64,000 bases of DNA, from positions 1-64,000 of the forward strand of contig JAUICQ010000005.1 in NCBI GenBank assembly GCA_030427425.1. The letters are read 5' to 3'. This document shows, piece after piece, positions 18,969-27,414 of this stretch (within the stretch, counting starts at the first letter, position 1; each line of letters begins with the position of its first letter). A program made the position numbers and the translations under genes. Under the pieces are notes generated by a model. The model did no database searches, was not told the DNA's origin, and worked only from the letters and a program-made list of their open reading frames with translations. The stretch comes from Fimbriimonadia bacterium. GTDB taxonomy: Bacteria > Armatimonadota > Fimbriimonadia > Fimbriimonadales > Fimbriimonadaceae.

Positions 18969-20234
18969 ATGAATAATGTTCTAAAAGATGTAAATAATAT
19001 CCAAAACCTTTATAATAAACACATCAACCCTTCCCTAACAAAACTTACTTCCTTCGCCGGGTTCGGCACCGAACACACTGGACAAGGATGCTACATTACA
19101 GATTCTGAAGGAAAAACATTCCTCGATCTTCTAGGTAGCTACGGAGTATTTGCACTGGGACATAAACATCCTAAAGTTGTTGAAGCTGTAAAAAATCAGA
19201 TGGATATACTCCCTCTCTCTACAAAAGTATTCTTCAACGAAACACAAGCACTACTAGCTGAAAAATTGTCAGCATTAACTAATCATAAACTGCCCTACTC
19301 ATTCTTCTCCAATAGTGGAACCGAAGCCGTAGAAGCTGCTCTCAAATTTGCCAAAATTAGCACTGGTAGATCTAAATTCATCTCCACAAAAGGAGGATAT
19401 CATGGAAAAACTATCGGATCCCTCTCCGTCACTGGAAGAGACAAATTTAGAAAGCCATTCGAACCACTACTCTCAGGATCATGCTTCGTTCCATTCGGAT
19501 GCTTAGAAACCTTAAAGAAAGAAATGGATCAGAATGTGGCCGCCATCATTATTGAAGTTATACAAGGAGAAGGCGGAATCCATACCGTTCCGAAAGGATA
19601 TCTAAAACAAGTAAGACAACTATGTGACGAACATGGTGCACTTCTAATACTAGATGAAGTACAAACAGGTATCGGAAGAACCGGAACCTTTTTCGCTTAT
19701 GAACAAGAAGACGTAGAGCCACATATTATAACCCTCGCTAAAGCACTAGGAGGAGGCATCATGCCAATAGGTGTTACGATGGGGACTGCAGAAATCTGGG
19801 ATAAAGTATTCGGAGAAAATCCTCTCATCCATACAAGCACATTCGGAGGGAATCCTCTCGCGTGCACAGCAGCACTCACAACACTACAAGTTATCGAAGA
19901 AGAGAATCTACTAGAAGCAGTAACAGAAAAAGGAAACCACTTCTTAAACGGACTCAATAAAATTGTCCAAAAATTCCCCAAGCTACTGAAAGAAGCCAGG
20001 GGTAGAGGACTCATGCTAGGCATCGAATTTATTATCCCCGATTCAGCTGAACTCACCATCGTGCAGATGCTAAAAAGAAATATACTGGCAGCTTACACAC
20101 TAAACAATCCTTTTGTCATCAGAATTGAACCAGCATACATCATTACAGAAGAAGAAATTAATCGTGCCCTGAAAGCTATTGAAGAATCGGTACAAGATGT
20201 TGAAGATGTACTAAAGTCTATCGATGTGTTATAA
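18969..20234 (+). CDS. Class III PLP aminotransferase (acetylornithine/putrescine aminotransferase-like)
   Basis: This 421-residue fold-type I enzyme transfers an amino group from an omega- or delta-amine to 2-oxoglutarate. The PLP-phosphate motif SNSGTEAVEAALK (about 114-126), the ILDEVQTGIGRTG stretch (about 227-239) and the Schiff-base lysine Lys258 in LAKALGGG are all present. The YHGKTIGSLSVTG motif is also typical. The N-terminal extension before GCYITDSEGKTFLD resembles putrescine aminotransferase (PatA/YgjG) more than classic ArgD, so the substrate is uncertain. No arg genes are adjacent. The end of the gene forms half of a perfect palindrome that should terminate transcription. Confidence 0.88.
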   Translation: MNNVLKDVNNIQNLYNKHINPSLTKLTSFAGFGTEHTGQGCYITDSEGKTFLDLLGSYGVFALGHKHPKVVEAVKNQMDILPLSTKVFFNETQALLAEKLSALTNHKLPYSFFSNSGTEAVEAALKFAKISTGRSKFISTKGGYHGKTIGSLSVTGRDKFRKPFEPLLSGSCFVPFGCLETLKKEMDQNVAAIIIEVIQGEGGIHTVPKGYLKQVRQLCDEHGALLILDEVQTGIGRTGTFFAYEQEDVEPHIITLAKALGGGIMPIGVTMGTAEIWDKVFGENPLIHTSTFGGNPLACTAALTTLQVIEEENLLEAVTEKGNHFLNGLNKIVQKFPKLLKEARGRGLMLGIEFIIPDSAELTIVQMLKRNILAAYTLNNPFVIRIEPAYIITEEEINRALKAIEESVQDVEDVLKSIDVL

Positions 20235-20250
20235 CACATCGATAGACTTT
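20213..20250. terminator. 38-base perfect palindrome overlapping the aminotransferase stop
   Basis: A 19-base arm (20213-20231) is followed directly by its exact complement (20232-20250), with the TAA stop at the centre and the right arm ending in TTT. The transcript would form a hairpin of up to 17 bp. This is probably the terminator of the aminotransferase gene, with unusual perfection and a coding left arm. Confidence 0.75.
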
Positions 20251-20293
20251 GCTCAATCCTAATCCACTAACTAATTAAAGTAAAATATAAACC

Positions 20294-20752
20294 ATGAAAC
20301 TTACACAAATAAGCAATATTTTTAGGCACATGAATGTTAAAAATATATTATTACTAATATGTATAGCCCATGTCCAGACCACAGTAAACGCGTCCTTTAG
20401 ACCTACCTTAGGTATAAAACTTGGAAGAGCTTTTAATAAAGACTTTTTTAATAATTACAATACAACCTGCGGTATGGATCTTAGAATGTCGACCCCTGTC
20501 AAAGATAACCTAGACATCATCAGTGGAATCGGATTCGATTATAATAAAGCTTTCTACTATACATTCCCTGAAGCAGGAATACAATTTCATGGTGCATACT
20601 GTATGGTAGGATATCAAGGACTCAATGAAAAGAGTAAAAAATTTGGAACCTGTATTGGATACGAGCTTTACTCTCTATACATAGAATGGAGAACGAATAG
20701 ATTCCTATGGCCAGGCGATTTAAATATAGTCTCTGTAGGATTTAGATTGTAA
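20294..20752 (+). CDS. Small exported protein, probable beta-barrel
   Basis: I do not recognise this 152-residue protein. A hydrophobic signal sequence (about residues 17-32, NILLLICIAHVQTTVNA) precedes alternating polar/aromatic strands (FRPTLGIKLGRAF, NLDIISGIGFDYNKAFYY, IVSVGFRL) and an end with Leu as last residue, as in small outer-membrane barrels. An internal ATG at 20330 would give a more compact signal peptide and may be the true start. It is a single gene between the aminotransferase and ssrA. The gene at 44361-44978 is a similar but not clearly homologous exported beta-rich protein. Confidence 0.6.
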   Translation: MKLTQISNIFRHMNVKNILLLICIAHVQTTVNASFRPTLGIKLGRAFNKDFFNNYNTTCGMDLRMSTPVKDNLDIISGIGFDYNKAFYYTFPEAGIQFHGAYCMVGYQGLNEKSKKFGTCIGYELYSLYIEWRTNRFLWPGDLNIVSVGFRL

Positions 20753-20773
20753 CAGGGTATAATCCAGTAGTAT

Positions 20774-21168
20774 GGGGGCGTAAGGGTTCGACAGAGCCAA
20801 TTCTACCCTTAATTGCGAGTCGGGGAGCCGTTGGCCTCGTTAATAAGCGGCAAAAAAATAAATGCAAACGAAAACAAAGCATACGCTGGTGCAGAAACTA
20901 TTCAAATGTTCCCTGCAGTAGCATACGCAGCTTAATAAACGCTGCTCGTCTCTATTAGCATTCTGGTAGGCTACGTGGAGATGTTATAAATATCCAGATA
21001 GTTTAATCTACTTCTACTCGGAGTAAATTAAATGAGATGAATCGGGTTAGGTGCTAGATTCGTCTGTCCTTGGGCAGATCTACATCGAATTCAATACAAG
21101 GAAGACACTCGTGGGAATTCTGGGAAAGATGGTTTTGGAAGAGAGTTCAATTCTCTCCGCCTCCACCA
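20774..21168 (+). ncRNA. ssrA: tmRNA (transfer-messenger RNA), one-piece
   Basis: tmRNA rescues stalled ribosomes with SmpB and tags the nascent chain for proteolysis. The 5' GGGGGCG pairs with 3' CGCCTCC before an encoded ACCA end. The T-arm GAGTTCAATTCTC and the 5' GTAAGGGTTCGAC segment are typical. The tag frame starts at GCA 20864 and stops at TAA 20933, encoding 23 residues that begin ANENKAYAG and end PAVAYAA, so the C-terminal Ala-Ala degron is kept. The one-piece 395-nt form is standard. No smpB is seen in the window. Confidence 0.97.
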
Positions 21169-21179
21169 TAAACTATTAA

Positions 21180-22829
21180 CTAAACACGTATTCGCAACAT
21201 ATCTAAGATTAATTCAAAAGATTCTGGCATCTTCTTTCTAAATAATTTCCGCTTCGGAGGAATTATAGCTGAAAATTGATACTTGAAAATTCCCTCCTCG
21301 GATAAATATCCATCTTTCAAAGGAACATCTGCCAAAATTGTTACATACTTCGATGTAGAAACAGGAATATAACACTCTACCCGTTCATAAACCTTCTTCT
21401 TCCAGTTATAGACAAATACATCATAATCTACACTCTCACAGTTCCCTACAAATGCCTGAATCTGTATCTCATTCTTTGCAAGCATAGATTTATCTACAGA
21501 GTGCTCCGCTACTACACTAGCAACCTGACCCAATTTCTCTATCCGTTTCGATAAGACTCTAGTAAACATACTAGGGTCATCGGTGCTATAACCAACGTTC
21601 TCAGCAAACATCATGTCCTCATCTTCGCCGGTAACCATACCTACATCAGCAGGGATCGATAAGCATACTGAACCATACTTTTTGCAAGTAGCTTCCAATG
21701 TTTTTGCATAATTAATCCGACCATGATTTAGCCATCCTCCTATATAATCTGTATTATTATAAACTAATTGCTCTATTTCCTCAGAAGTGATACCTTCCAC
21801 CATAGACTTCAGTAAAGCGCATAACGCAGCAACATAGGGAGCAGCCATCGATGTTCCACTCTTAATCCCATATCCACCGCCCACTACTGTACTAAAGATA
21901 TCTTCACCAGGCGCAGCAACATCTACAGTAATACCAAAATTACTAAAATCTGTTTTACTATCATAAACATCTGTAGCTCCTACCGATATAACTTCTTTAC
22001 TACTTGCAGGCCATTCTGGCACATCACTATTACTATTCCCTGCAGCAGCTACAATCAGAACGTTATTGTCTCTGGCATAACGTATAGCATCTTCCTCTAC
22101 CTTGGAGATGCGCTGCGATCCTAAGCTCATCGATATTACATCAGCACCATTATCTACAGCATAAATAATGCCCTGTGCTATCCAACTGGAAAATCCTTTT
22201 CCATCATGCAACACTTTAATAGGCATAATCTTACAATTTGGAGCAGCTCCGCTAAACATATCGGAGATTCCAGCCACACTACCCATACAGTGAGTACCAT
22301 GACCATTATCATCATACGCATCATCTTTCTTAGTTATACAGTTTAATGGAGAGATAATACGGGCCTTAATGGCAGGATGATTCATATCAACCCCAGAATC
22401 TAATACAGCAATTACAATATTCTCATTCCCCTTGGTAATAGTCCAAGCTTGAGGCACTTTTATCTTGTCTAATGCCCATAAAGATTGAATCAAAGAAAAT
22501 GATTCCCTGCCCGGAGCTTCATACGAATACCGCTCTACATCTTCTTCAACACTATCAACACCACTCTCCGATAAAGAACTGGCAACATCCTCTATATCTG
22601 CTTCATCCGGAATCTCTAACTCTACATAACCCAATTTCTCTAAACAACTCACCTCTTCATGAACATCAGAATATCCACACTGCACAGATAAATTTTTCTT
22701 CACATTATCTATGTTTTCTTTTTCTAATTTAACTAATATTTTTTTACTAAATACTATATTTGGTAATAATATTAAAGCAGTTAGGAAAGTAACTACATGA
22801 TTTAATTTAAAGCCATATAATTTCTTCAC
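21180..22829 (-). CDS. Secreted subtilisin-like serine protease (S8 family)
   Basis: The 549-residue preproprotein has a signal peptide (about residues 10-28) and a propeptide of the inhibitor I9 kind (about 30-105, K-I-L-V-K-L-E...). The catalytic domain has the full triad: Asp144 in AVLDSGVD, His177 in NGHGTH and Ser327 in SGTSMAAPYVAAL, with the oxyanion Asn265 in AAAGN. About 160 residues of beta-rich C-terminus follow, of unknown role. The start is GTG at 22829 with an AGGAGG site six bases before it; no in-frame ATG fits better. It is probably secreted or periplasmic and degrades proteins; no dedicated inhibitor or maturation gene is adjacent. Confidence 0.93.
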   Translation of the reverse strand: MKKLYGFKLNHVVTFLTALILLPNIVFSKKILVKLEKENIDNVKKNLSVQCGYSDVHEEVSCLEKLGYVELEIPDEADIEDVASSLSESGVDSVEEDVERYSYEAPGRESFSLIQSLWALDKIKVPQAWTITKGNENIVIAVLDSGVDMNHPAIKARIISPLNCITKKDDAYDDNGHGTHCMGSVAGISDMFSGAAPNCKIMPIKVLHDGKGFSSWIAQGIIYAVDNGADVISMSLGSQRISKVEEDAIRYARDNNVLIVAAAGNSNSDVPEWPASSKEVISVGATDVYDSKTDFSNFGITVDVAAPGEDIFSTVVGGGYGIKSGTSMAAPYVAALCALLKSMVEGITSEEIEQLVYNNTDYIGGWLNHGRINYAKTLEATCKKYGSVCLSIPADVGMVTGEDEDMMFAENVGYSTDDPSMFTRVLSKRIEKLGQVASVVAEHSVDKSMLAKNEIQIQAFVGNCESVDYDVFVYNWKKKVYERVECYIPVSTSKYVTILADVPLKDGYLSEEGIFKYQFSAIIPPKRKLFRKKMPESFELILDMLRIRV

Positions 22830-22979
22830 ATCATACCTCCTAAATCCATAACAAGCTCTATTGCTACTGTCTATTAAAAGAGGAGATGAGTTCCAAAAGT
22901 TGCATTTTTATCAAATAACAAGCAAAATCACTTATGAAATTCCAGTATAACAACCAGAAAATCAACTGAAAATATACCT

Positions 22980-23014
22980 AATATACTATACATTATATTA
23001 ATATATAGTATATT
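22980..23014. promoter_or_regulatory. AT-rich inverted repeat upstream of the redoxin gene
   Basis: AATATACTATA (22980-22990) is inverted at 23004-23014, ending 7 bases before the ATG. The position fits an operator or a leader hairpin over the promoter or ribosome-binding region of the redoxin gene. There is no direct evidence of function. Confidence 0.4.
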
Positions 23015-23021
23015 AACGAAT

Positions 23022-23699
23022 ATGAATACAATATCACGCATACATCTCTTAGTCATCTTGACCACAGCACTTACTACAGGATGTAACAGAAATAATCAGA
23101 CTGCCGTTGAACCAGGTGCACCACTTGTTAAATCTACCCCTAGATATAACGTAACGAAAGAAATGCAGGAAGAACTTGGCGATATCATTGGTAAAAAAGC
23201 ACCCAATATAACAGGATTCCTTAATACCAAATACTCCTCTTTAGATCAGCTAGTTAAAAATAACAATACTCTCGTAGTGGTGGCTACTAAATACGAATGC
23301 CCATGTCAGATTCATGCCCAACCACTCTTTAACGATCTATGTAAAAAGTTTGAATCACATGGCGTAAAATTTATCGGGGTTATTAATACAGATAAAAATC
23401 TTGCAGAAGAATATAACACCGATTATATTAAATGTTCCAACAACTCCTATCTTATGGTCCCGGATAAAGATTGCACTATACTTAATGCCTACCAGGCAAA
23501 ACACTCCATTTACACTTATGTCATAAACAAAGAAGGCACCGTAGTAACCGCATGGCCAGGATATTCAAAGGAGATGCTACAAAATTTAAACCACGTACTA
23601 TCGCAAGAAACAGGAATCGAAGAGACTCCTTTCGATACAAAATACGCACCCAAAGAGAGCACCTCCGGATGCGTTATGGAACCTCATGAAGAAGAGTAA
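23022..23699 (+). CDS. Thioredoxin-fold (redoxin/AhpC-TSA-like) lipoprotein
   Basis: The 225-residue protein has a lipoprotein signal with the lipid-modified Cys21 (TTALTTGC). The thioredoxin-like domain (about 55-195) starts with IGKKAPNITGFL and has a short CPC motif (Cys93, Cys95) in ATKYECPCQIHAQPL, where peroxiredoxin-like proteins carry their active cysteine. The rest follows the family order (FIGVINTD, then YVINKEGTVV). CxC in place of CxxC is unusual and may make it a reductase or chaperone rather than a peroxidase. It is probably anchored in the periplasm. Its stop is adjacent to the convergent parB stop. Confidence 0.8.
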   Translation: MNTISRIHLLVILTTALTTGCNRNNQTAVEPGAPLVKSTPRYNVTKEMQEELGDIIGKKAPNITGFLNTKYSSLDQLVKNNNTLVVVATKYECPCQIHAQPLFNDLCKKFESHGVKFIGVINTDKNLAEEYNTDYIKCSNNSYLMVPDKDCTILNAYQAKHSIYTYVINKEGTVVTAWPGYSKEMLQNLNHVLSQETGIEETPFDTKYAPKESTSGCVMEPHEEE

Positions 23700-24590
23700 C
23701 TAGTCGATAGTTACATCTAACATATTCAGAAGATGCTGTAAATTATCTTCTGAATAGTACTCTATATATAATTTTCCAGCATTGGCGCCATACTGAATCT
23801 TCACAGGCAGACCCAACTTCATCGAAAGAGCCTCTTCAATCTTCGCATATAACAACGGCTTCTCTTCAACTGCAGGTTCAACTAGTTTGGCATATTTTTC
23901 AATATTGCCTCTATCTGCTGTAATTCTCTTAGCCTTGGTTTCAGTATCCCGTACCGAGAGTTTTTCTTTTATAATGTCCTTGAGAAGCCTAAGTTGCATA
24001 TTCTCATCAGGCACACTCAATATGGCACGGGCATGACCCTCTGATATGTTATTCTCTAATAGATTCTTCTGCACTTCATCTGGCAGATTAATTATACGGA
24101 GAGTATTTGCAATAGCACTTCTCGATTTCCCTAATCGCTTTGCAAGCTTCTCCTGGGTAAATCCATACTCATCCATCAGTTTCTTATAAGAATGTGCTGC
24201 CTCTACCGGCGATACATCTAATCTCTGAAGATTCTCTACAATAGCTAGCTCTAAAGATTCTTTATTATCTACATCCTTGATAATAACGGGCATCCTCTTC
24301 AAATTAGCCATTTTAGATGCTCGCCATCGCCTCTCGCCTGCGATTATTTCATATCTATCATTTTCGATTTTTCGTACAACAATCGGCTGCAACAATCCGT
24401 GCTCTTGTATAGAACCAGATAGCTCCTCGAGGGCTAAAATATCGAAATTCTTTCTTGGCTGATGTACATTAGGAATAATATTATTTATATTAATTTCTGT
24501 AATGCCAGATTCAACATCATCACCCAATAGATGAGACAATCCTCTACCTAAACCTACATTCTTATTTGCTTTACTATCAACTTTTAACAT
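23700..24590 (-). CDS. parB: Chromosome partitioning protein ParB
   Basis: ParB binds parS sites and spreads as a CTP-dependent clamp to drive chromosome segregation with ParA. The N-terminal GLGRGLSHLLGD motif, QPRKNF, the CTP-binding GERRWRA motif and the ENLQRLDVSPVEAA segment are conserved. The helix-turn-helix is at LAKRLGKSRSAIANTLRI. At 296 residues it is full-length. It starts 2 bases after parA on the same strand. I found no canonical parS (TGTTTCACGTGAAACA) near the pair. Confidence 0.96.
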   Translation of the reverse strand: MLKVDSKANKNVGLGRGLSHLLGDDVESGITEININNIIPNVHQPRKNFDILALEELSGSIQEHGLLQPIVVRKIENDRYEIIAGERRWRASKMANLKRMPVIIKDVDNKESLELAIVENLQRLDVSPVEAAHSYKKLMDEYGFTQEKLAKRLGKSRSAIANTLRIINLPDEVQKNLLENNISEGHARAILSVPDENMQLRLLKDIIKEKLSVRDTETKAKRITADRGNIEKYAKLVEPAVEEKPLLYAKIEEALSMKLGLPVKIQYGANAGKLYIEYYSEDNLQHLLNMLDVTID

Positions 24591-24592
24591 AT

Positions 24593-25393
24593 CTACATTA
24601 ACATTATTTTATCTACAAAATTCTGATAAGCCACGGTCCCTTTAGAAGTAGGATATAAATCTATTGCCGACTTTCCAAAACTGGGTGCTTCACTAAGCCG
24701 TACATTCTTTGGTATCTTAATATCTGAAAGTTTTTCCCCAAAAAAAGTATCTAACTCTTCGGTAACCTGCTTACTGAGTCTACTACGATTATCGTACATC
24801 GTTAATAACACTTTTGCTATACTGAGGTTAGGATTAATCCGCTTCTTAACAATGGCAATAGTCTTCATAAGCTGAGTTAAACCTTCCAATGCATAAAACT
24901 CGCTCTGCATTGGCACCAAAACGGAATGAGAGGCAGAAAGCACATTAATTGTAATTAAACCTAAACTAGGAGGCGCATCAATAATAATCCACTGATAATT
25001 ATCCTTTACATGCTTTATAGCATCCTTCAGTATATACTCTTTTCCAACCGCAGTTAATAATTGTGCTTCAGCTCCAGATAAATCTATAGTAGTGGGAATA
25101 AGATCTAAACACTTATTAATCTGAATAATGCTACCCTTAATTATTTTGCTATCTTCAGGATGATTGATGCCATGCACAAAAACATCATATAAAGATGATC
25201 TCACACTTTTTTTATCTACACCTAGACCTGTGGTTGCATTACCTTGCGGATCAGCATCTATTAACAATGTCTTCTGATTCCTGTTAGCAAGTGCTGCAGC
25301 TATATTTACAGCGGTAGTAGTCTTACCAACCCCGCCTTTCTGATTAACGATTCCCCAAATAGGCACAACTAAATTATGAGCTATAATTAGCAT
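24593..25393 (-). CDS. parA: Chromosome partitioning ATPase ParA (Soj)
   Basis: ParA is a Walker-type ATPase that forms dynamic gradients on the nucleoid and moves ParB-parS complexes. The deviant Walker A NQKGGVGKTTT (about 17-27), DADPQGN, and the Walker B region WIIIDAPPSLG are all present in 266 residues. It lacks an N-terminal DNA-binding domain, as expected for the chromosomal type. It is the first gene of the parA-parB operon. The pair is usually near oriC, but no rRNA, gidAB or dnaA is seen here. Confidence 0.96.
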   Translation of the reverse strand: MLIIAHNLVVPIWGIVNQKGGVGKTTTAVNIAAALANRNQKTLLIDADPQGNATTGLGVDKKSVRSSLYDVFVHGINHPEDSKIIKGSIIQINKCLDLIPTTIDLSGAEAQLLTAVGKEYILKDAIKHVKDNYQWIIIDAPPSLGLITINVLSASHSVLVPMQSEFYALEGLTQLMKTIAIVKKRINPNLSIAKVLLTMYDNRSRLSKQVTEELDTFFGEKLSDIKIPKNVRLSEAPSFGKSAIDLYPTSKGTVAYQNFVDKIMLM

Positions 25394-25733
25394 TCAATGG
25401 GAAAGAATACTCTCTATTTTTAAGATAATTATAAAAAAATAGAGATCATGACCACAACCAGTGAAATGTTTCATATTACTGTTGTATTTAAGTACTAGTT
25501 TTTTAAGTATTTCTATCAGATACGTGATTGGTCACTATTTTCCCTTGCTTGATAATCCTTCCCGTTTAAGGGGATCTAGCCTGTCAACTACTAACTTAAT
25601 GCTAAATATACTTCCACTTCATAGGTACATCGACTCATTTAACTGACTTTTTATTGCAGATGCAACCATTTCAACAAATACTATTGTTGCCTTATTTAAA
25701 GCTATTATATACAACTAAGGTGGAACATTAAAC
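25394..25733. other. Gene-free stretch of 340 bases
   Basis: This is the intergenic region between parA and the divergent LRR-family gene, so it should hold both promoters. I see no RNA gene, DnaA-box cluster or perfect parS. A small TGAAA/TTTCA inverted repeat occurs near 25463. Confidence 0.5.
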
Positions 25734-27278
25734 ATGAAAAAAAACACAAAATATTTATTTTCCCTGCTGCTAATCTCTGGGGCAATGACGAGCAACTTCT
25801 CTGCTGAAGATTTACATCACAAGAATAATGCAGAATTAATAACTAGTATGAAACAAGAGCTAAATTCTGTATCTCAATTCTTGTTTCCTGATTCTGACAT
25901 TCAGACAATACAACAATGCTCCTCATTTAAAACTGATTTGAGAGCATACAGAATTGCTAAGCGCATTCTTTTGAAATATATTGTAAAAAGGAAAAACTTC
26001 AATCGCTGGATGGAAAATATGAAAGAGGAGTATTCCAATCTACTAGACGAAGTAACGAATAACACTATAAGTGAAGAAGAGTATAGACAGATAGGCTTAT
26101 CAATAAAAGAACATTATCAAGAGCTTCCTAACAAACTATATCAACAGTTACACAACATATATTTACACTTAAAAGAAATTAGTAAAATTGAAATAAAGGA
26201 GATATACCGATTAATTGACATGTCTACAACCGATCTAGACCATGTTGATCTATCTGATTTCATTGATCCGAAACAAATTGAATTTGAAACAACGACTGAT
26301 GCTATATTGGACTATATGGAAAATAGTATTGTAAATAAAGATATAGATCTAAGCATCTATACAAATCCTATAGCCTGGGAAAATTATCCTATTACTACTC
26401 TGGAACAGCTCCATTACGCAATGACACTGGATCATGATTTTCATATTTTCCAACCCGGTTTTCAGTTCGGCATCACCACAGTTGCCATTCCACAAGCAAT
26501 CACTGTTAATCCCAGTCAACTAAGATGGCTTCAAACACTACCTCAACTTAAGGAGCTATTCATATATGGCACTAAAATTGATAAATCGGCTATACAACAG
26601 ATTCTAAACACGGAACATCTACCAAATGATACACTATGCATATTAGTATCTGATGAAGAAAACATTGAAAAAACAATCATAGGATCTTCACTTAAACAAG
26701 GATCTACGCTTGAGGCATTTTATCATCGGCTAAGAACAACTAATAGTTATATCCGAGGACAATTAATCGGGAATGACAAATGGTTTAACCTTACACCTGT
26801 TAATGATGCATCACATCCAGATCGTAAATTTCTTGTCCAATATAATGACGGATCTCATAGCTACCTCACATATCATCATTTCATCAGTACATTAAAATCA
26901 AACAACTATAGATACCAGCCTCAGGAAATAAATTCTAATCAACACAGAGCGGCATCACTTCATAGGAATATCCAAAATCATAGACAATATCAAAATCATA
27001 GGAATATCCAAAATAGATACCAGCCTCAGGAAATAAATTCTAATCAACACAGAGCGGCATCACTTCATAGAAATATCCAAGATCGTAGACAATACCAAGA
27101 TCATAGGCAATACCAAAATCATAGGCAATACCAACATCATAGGAATATACAGAACCACCGTTATAACTTAAATAATAACTTTAAAGAAAATAATGACTGT
27201 GAATTAGATGATTTACTAGACATCATTGACTGCGGTGCCACATTCATAAAAGAAATGTTCGATATAATAACTGATTAA
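25734..27278 (+). CDS. Secreted LRR-family protein with a His/Arg/Gln/Tyr-rich repeat tail
   Basis: The 514-residue protein has a signal peptide (YLFSLLLISGAMTSNFSAED). A helical region (about 30-170) resembles the N-terminus of the two giant LRR proteins at 52615 and 57118. The shared module (about 195-260) carries IAWENYPITTLEQL and FQFGITTVAIP, and one LRR unit remains (LPQLKELFIYGTKI). After about residue 390 comes a low-complexity tail: two copies of a 35-residue unit encoded by a 105-base direct repeat, then short HRQYQN/D units and a final acidic segment. The tail is basic and hydrophilic. The gene stands alone, divergent from parA, and ends at a strong hairpin. I cannot assign a function. 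Confidence 0.75.
   Translation: MKKNTKYLFSLLLISGAMTSNFSAEDLHHKNNAELITSMKQELNSVSQFLFPDSDIQTIQQCSSFKTDLRAYRIAKRILLKYIVKRKNFNRWMENMKEEYSNLLDEVTNNTISEEEYRQIGLSIKEHYQELPNKLYQQLHNIYLHLKEISKIEIKEIYRLIDMSTTDLDHVDLSDFIDPKQIEFETTTDAILDYMENSIVNKDIDLSIYTNPIAWENYPITTLEQLHYAMTLDHDFHIFQPGFQFGITTVAIPQAITVNPSQLRWLQTLPQLKELFIYGTKIDKSAIQQILNTEHLPNDTLCILVSDEENIEKTIIGSSLKQGSTLEAFYHRLRTTNSYIRGQLIGNDKWFNLTPVNDASHPDRKFLVQYNDGSHSYLTYHHFISTLKSNNYRYQPQEINSNQHRAASLHRNIQNHRQYQNHRNIQNRYQPQEINSNQHRAASLHRNIQDRRQYQDHRQYQNHRQYQHHRNIQNHRYNLNNNFKENNDCELDDLLDIIDCGATFIKEMFDIITD
26910..27160 (+). repeat. In-frame tandem repeats (105-base unit plus short HRQYQ units)
   Basis: A 105-base (35-codon) unit starting AGATACCAGCC at 26910 repeats at 27015 with only a few changes. 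It is followed by several 18-base-scale units encoding HRQYQ(N/D). Reading frame is preserved throughout, so the copy number can change without frameshift. Confidence 0.85.
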
Positions 27279-27331
27279 CAACTCTTAAAAGCTAAGACAA
27301 TCAACCTAACACAACTACTGTTAAAGAATAC

Positions 27332-27380
27332 GATAACACTCTTAAAAGAGAATGCAAAATTCTCTTTTAAGAGTGTTATC
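27332..27380. terminator. 22-bp perfect hairpin between convergent genes
   Basis: A 22-base arm (27332-27353) and its exact complement (27359-27380) flank a 5-base loop GCAAA. It lies between the convergent LRR-family and peptide-binding protein genes and should end both transcripts. No long T run follows. Confidence 0.8.
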
Positions 27381-27414
27381 AATAAAGACACTCACATTTT
27401 CTTTAATTATCTAA

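Noticed and set aside
25394-25733. Possible origin of replication or parS next to parAB
   Set aside because: No cluster of DnaA boxes and no TGTTTCACGTGAAACA-like site; only a minor TGAAA/TTTCA repeat.
26910-27160. Repeat cluster considered as a CRISPR array
   Set aside because: Units are direct, in-frame and adjacent without unique spacers of constant length, and lie within a coding sequence.
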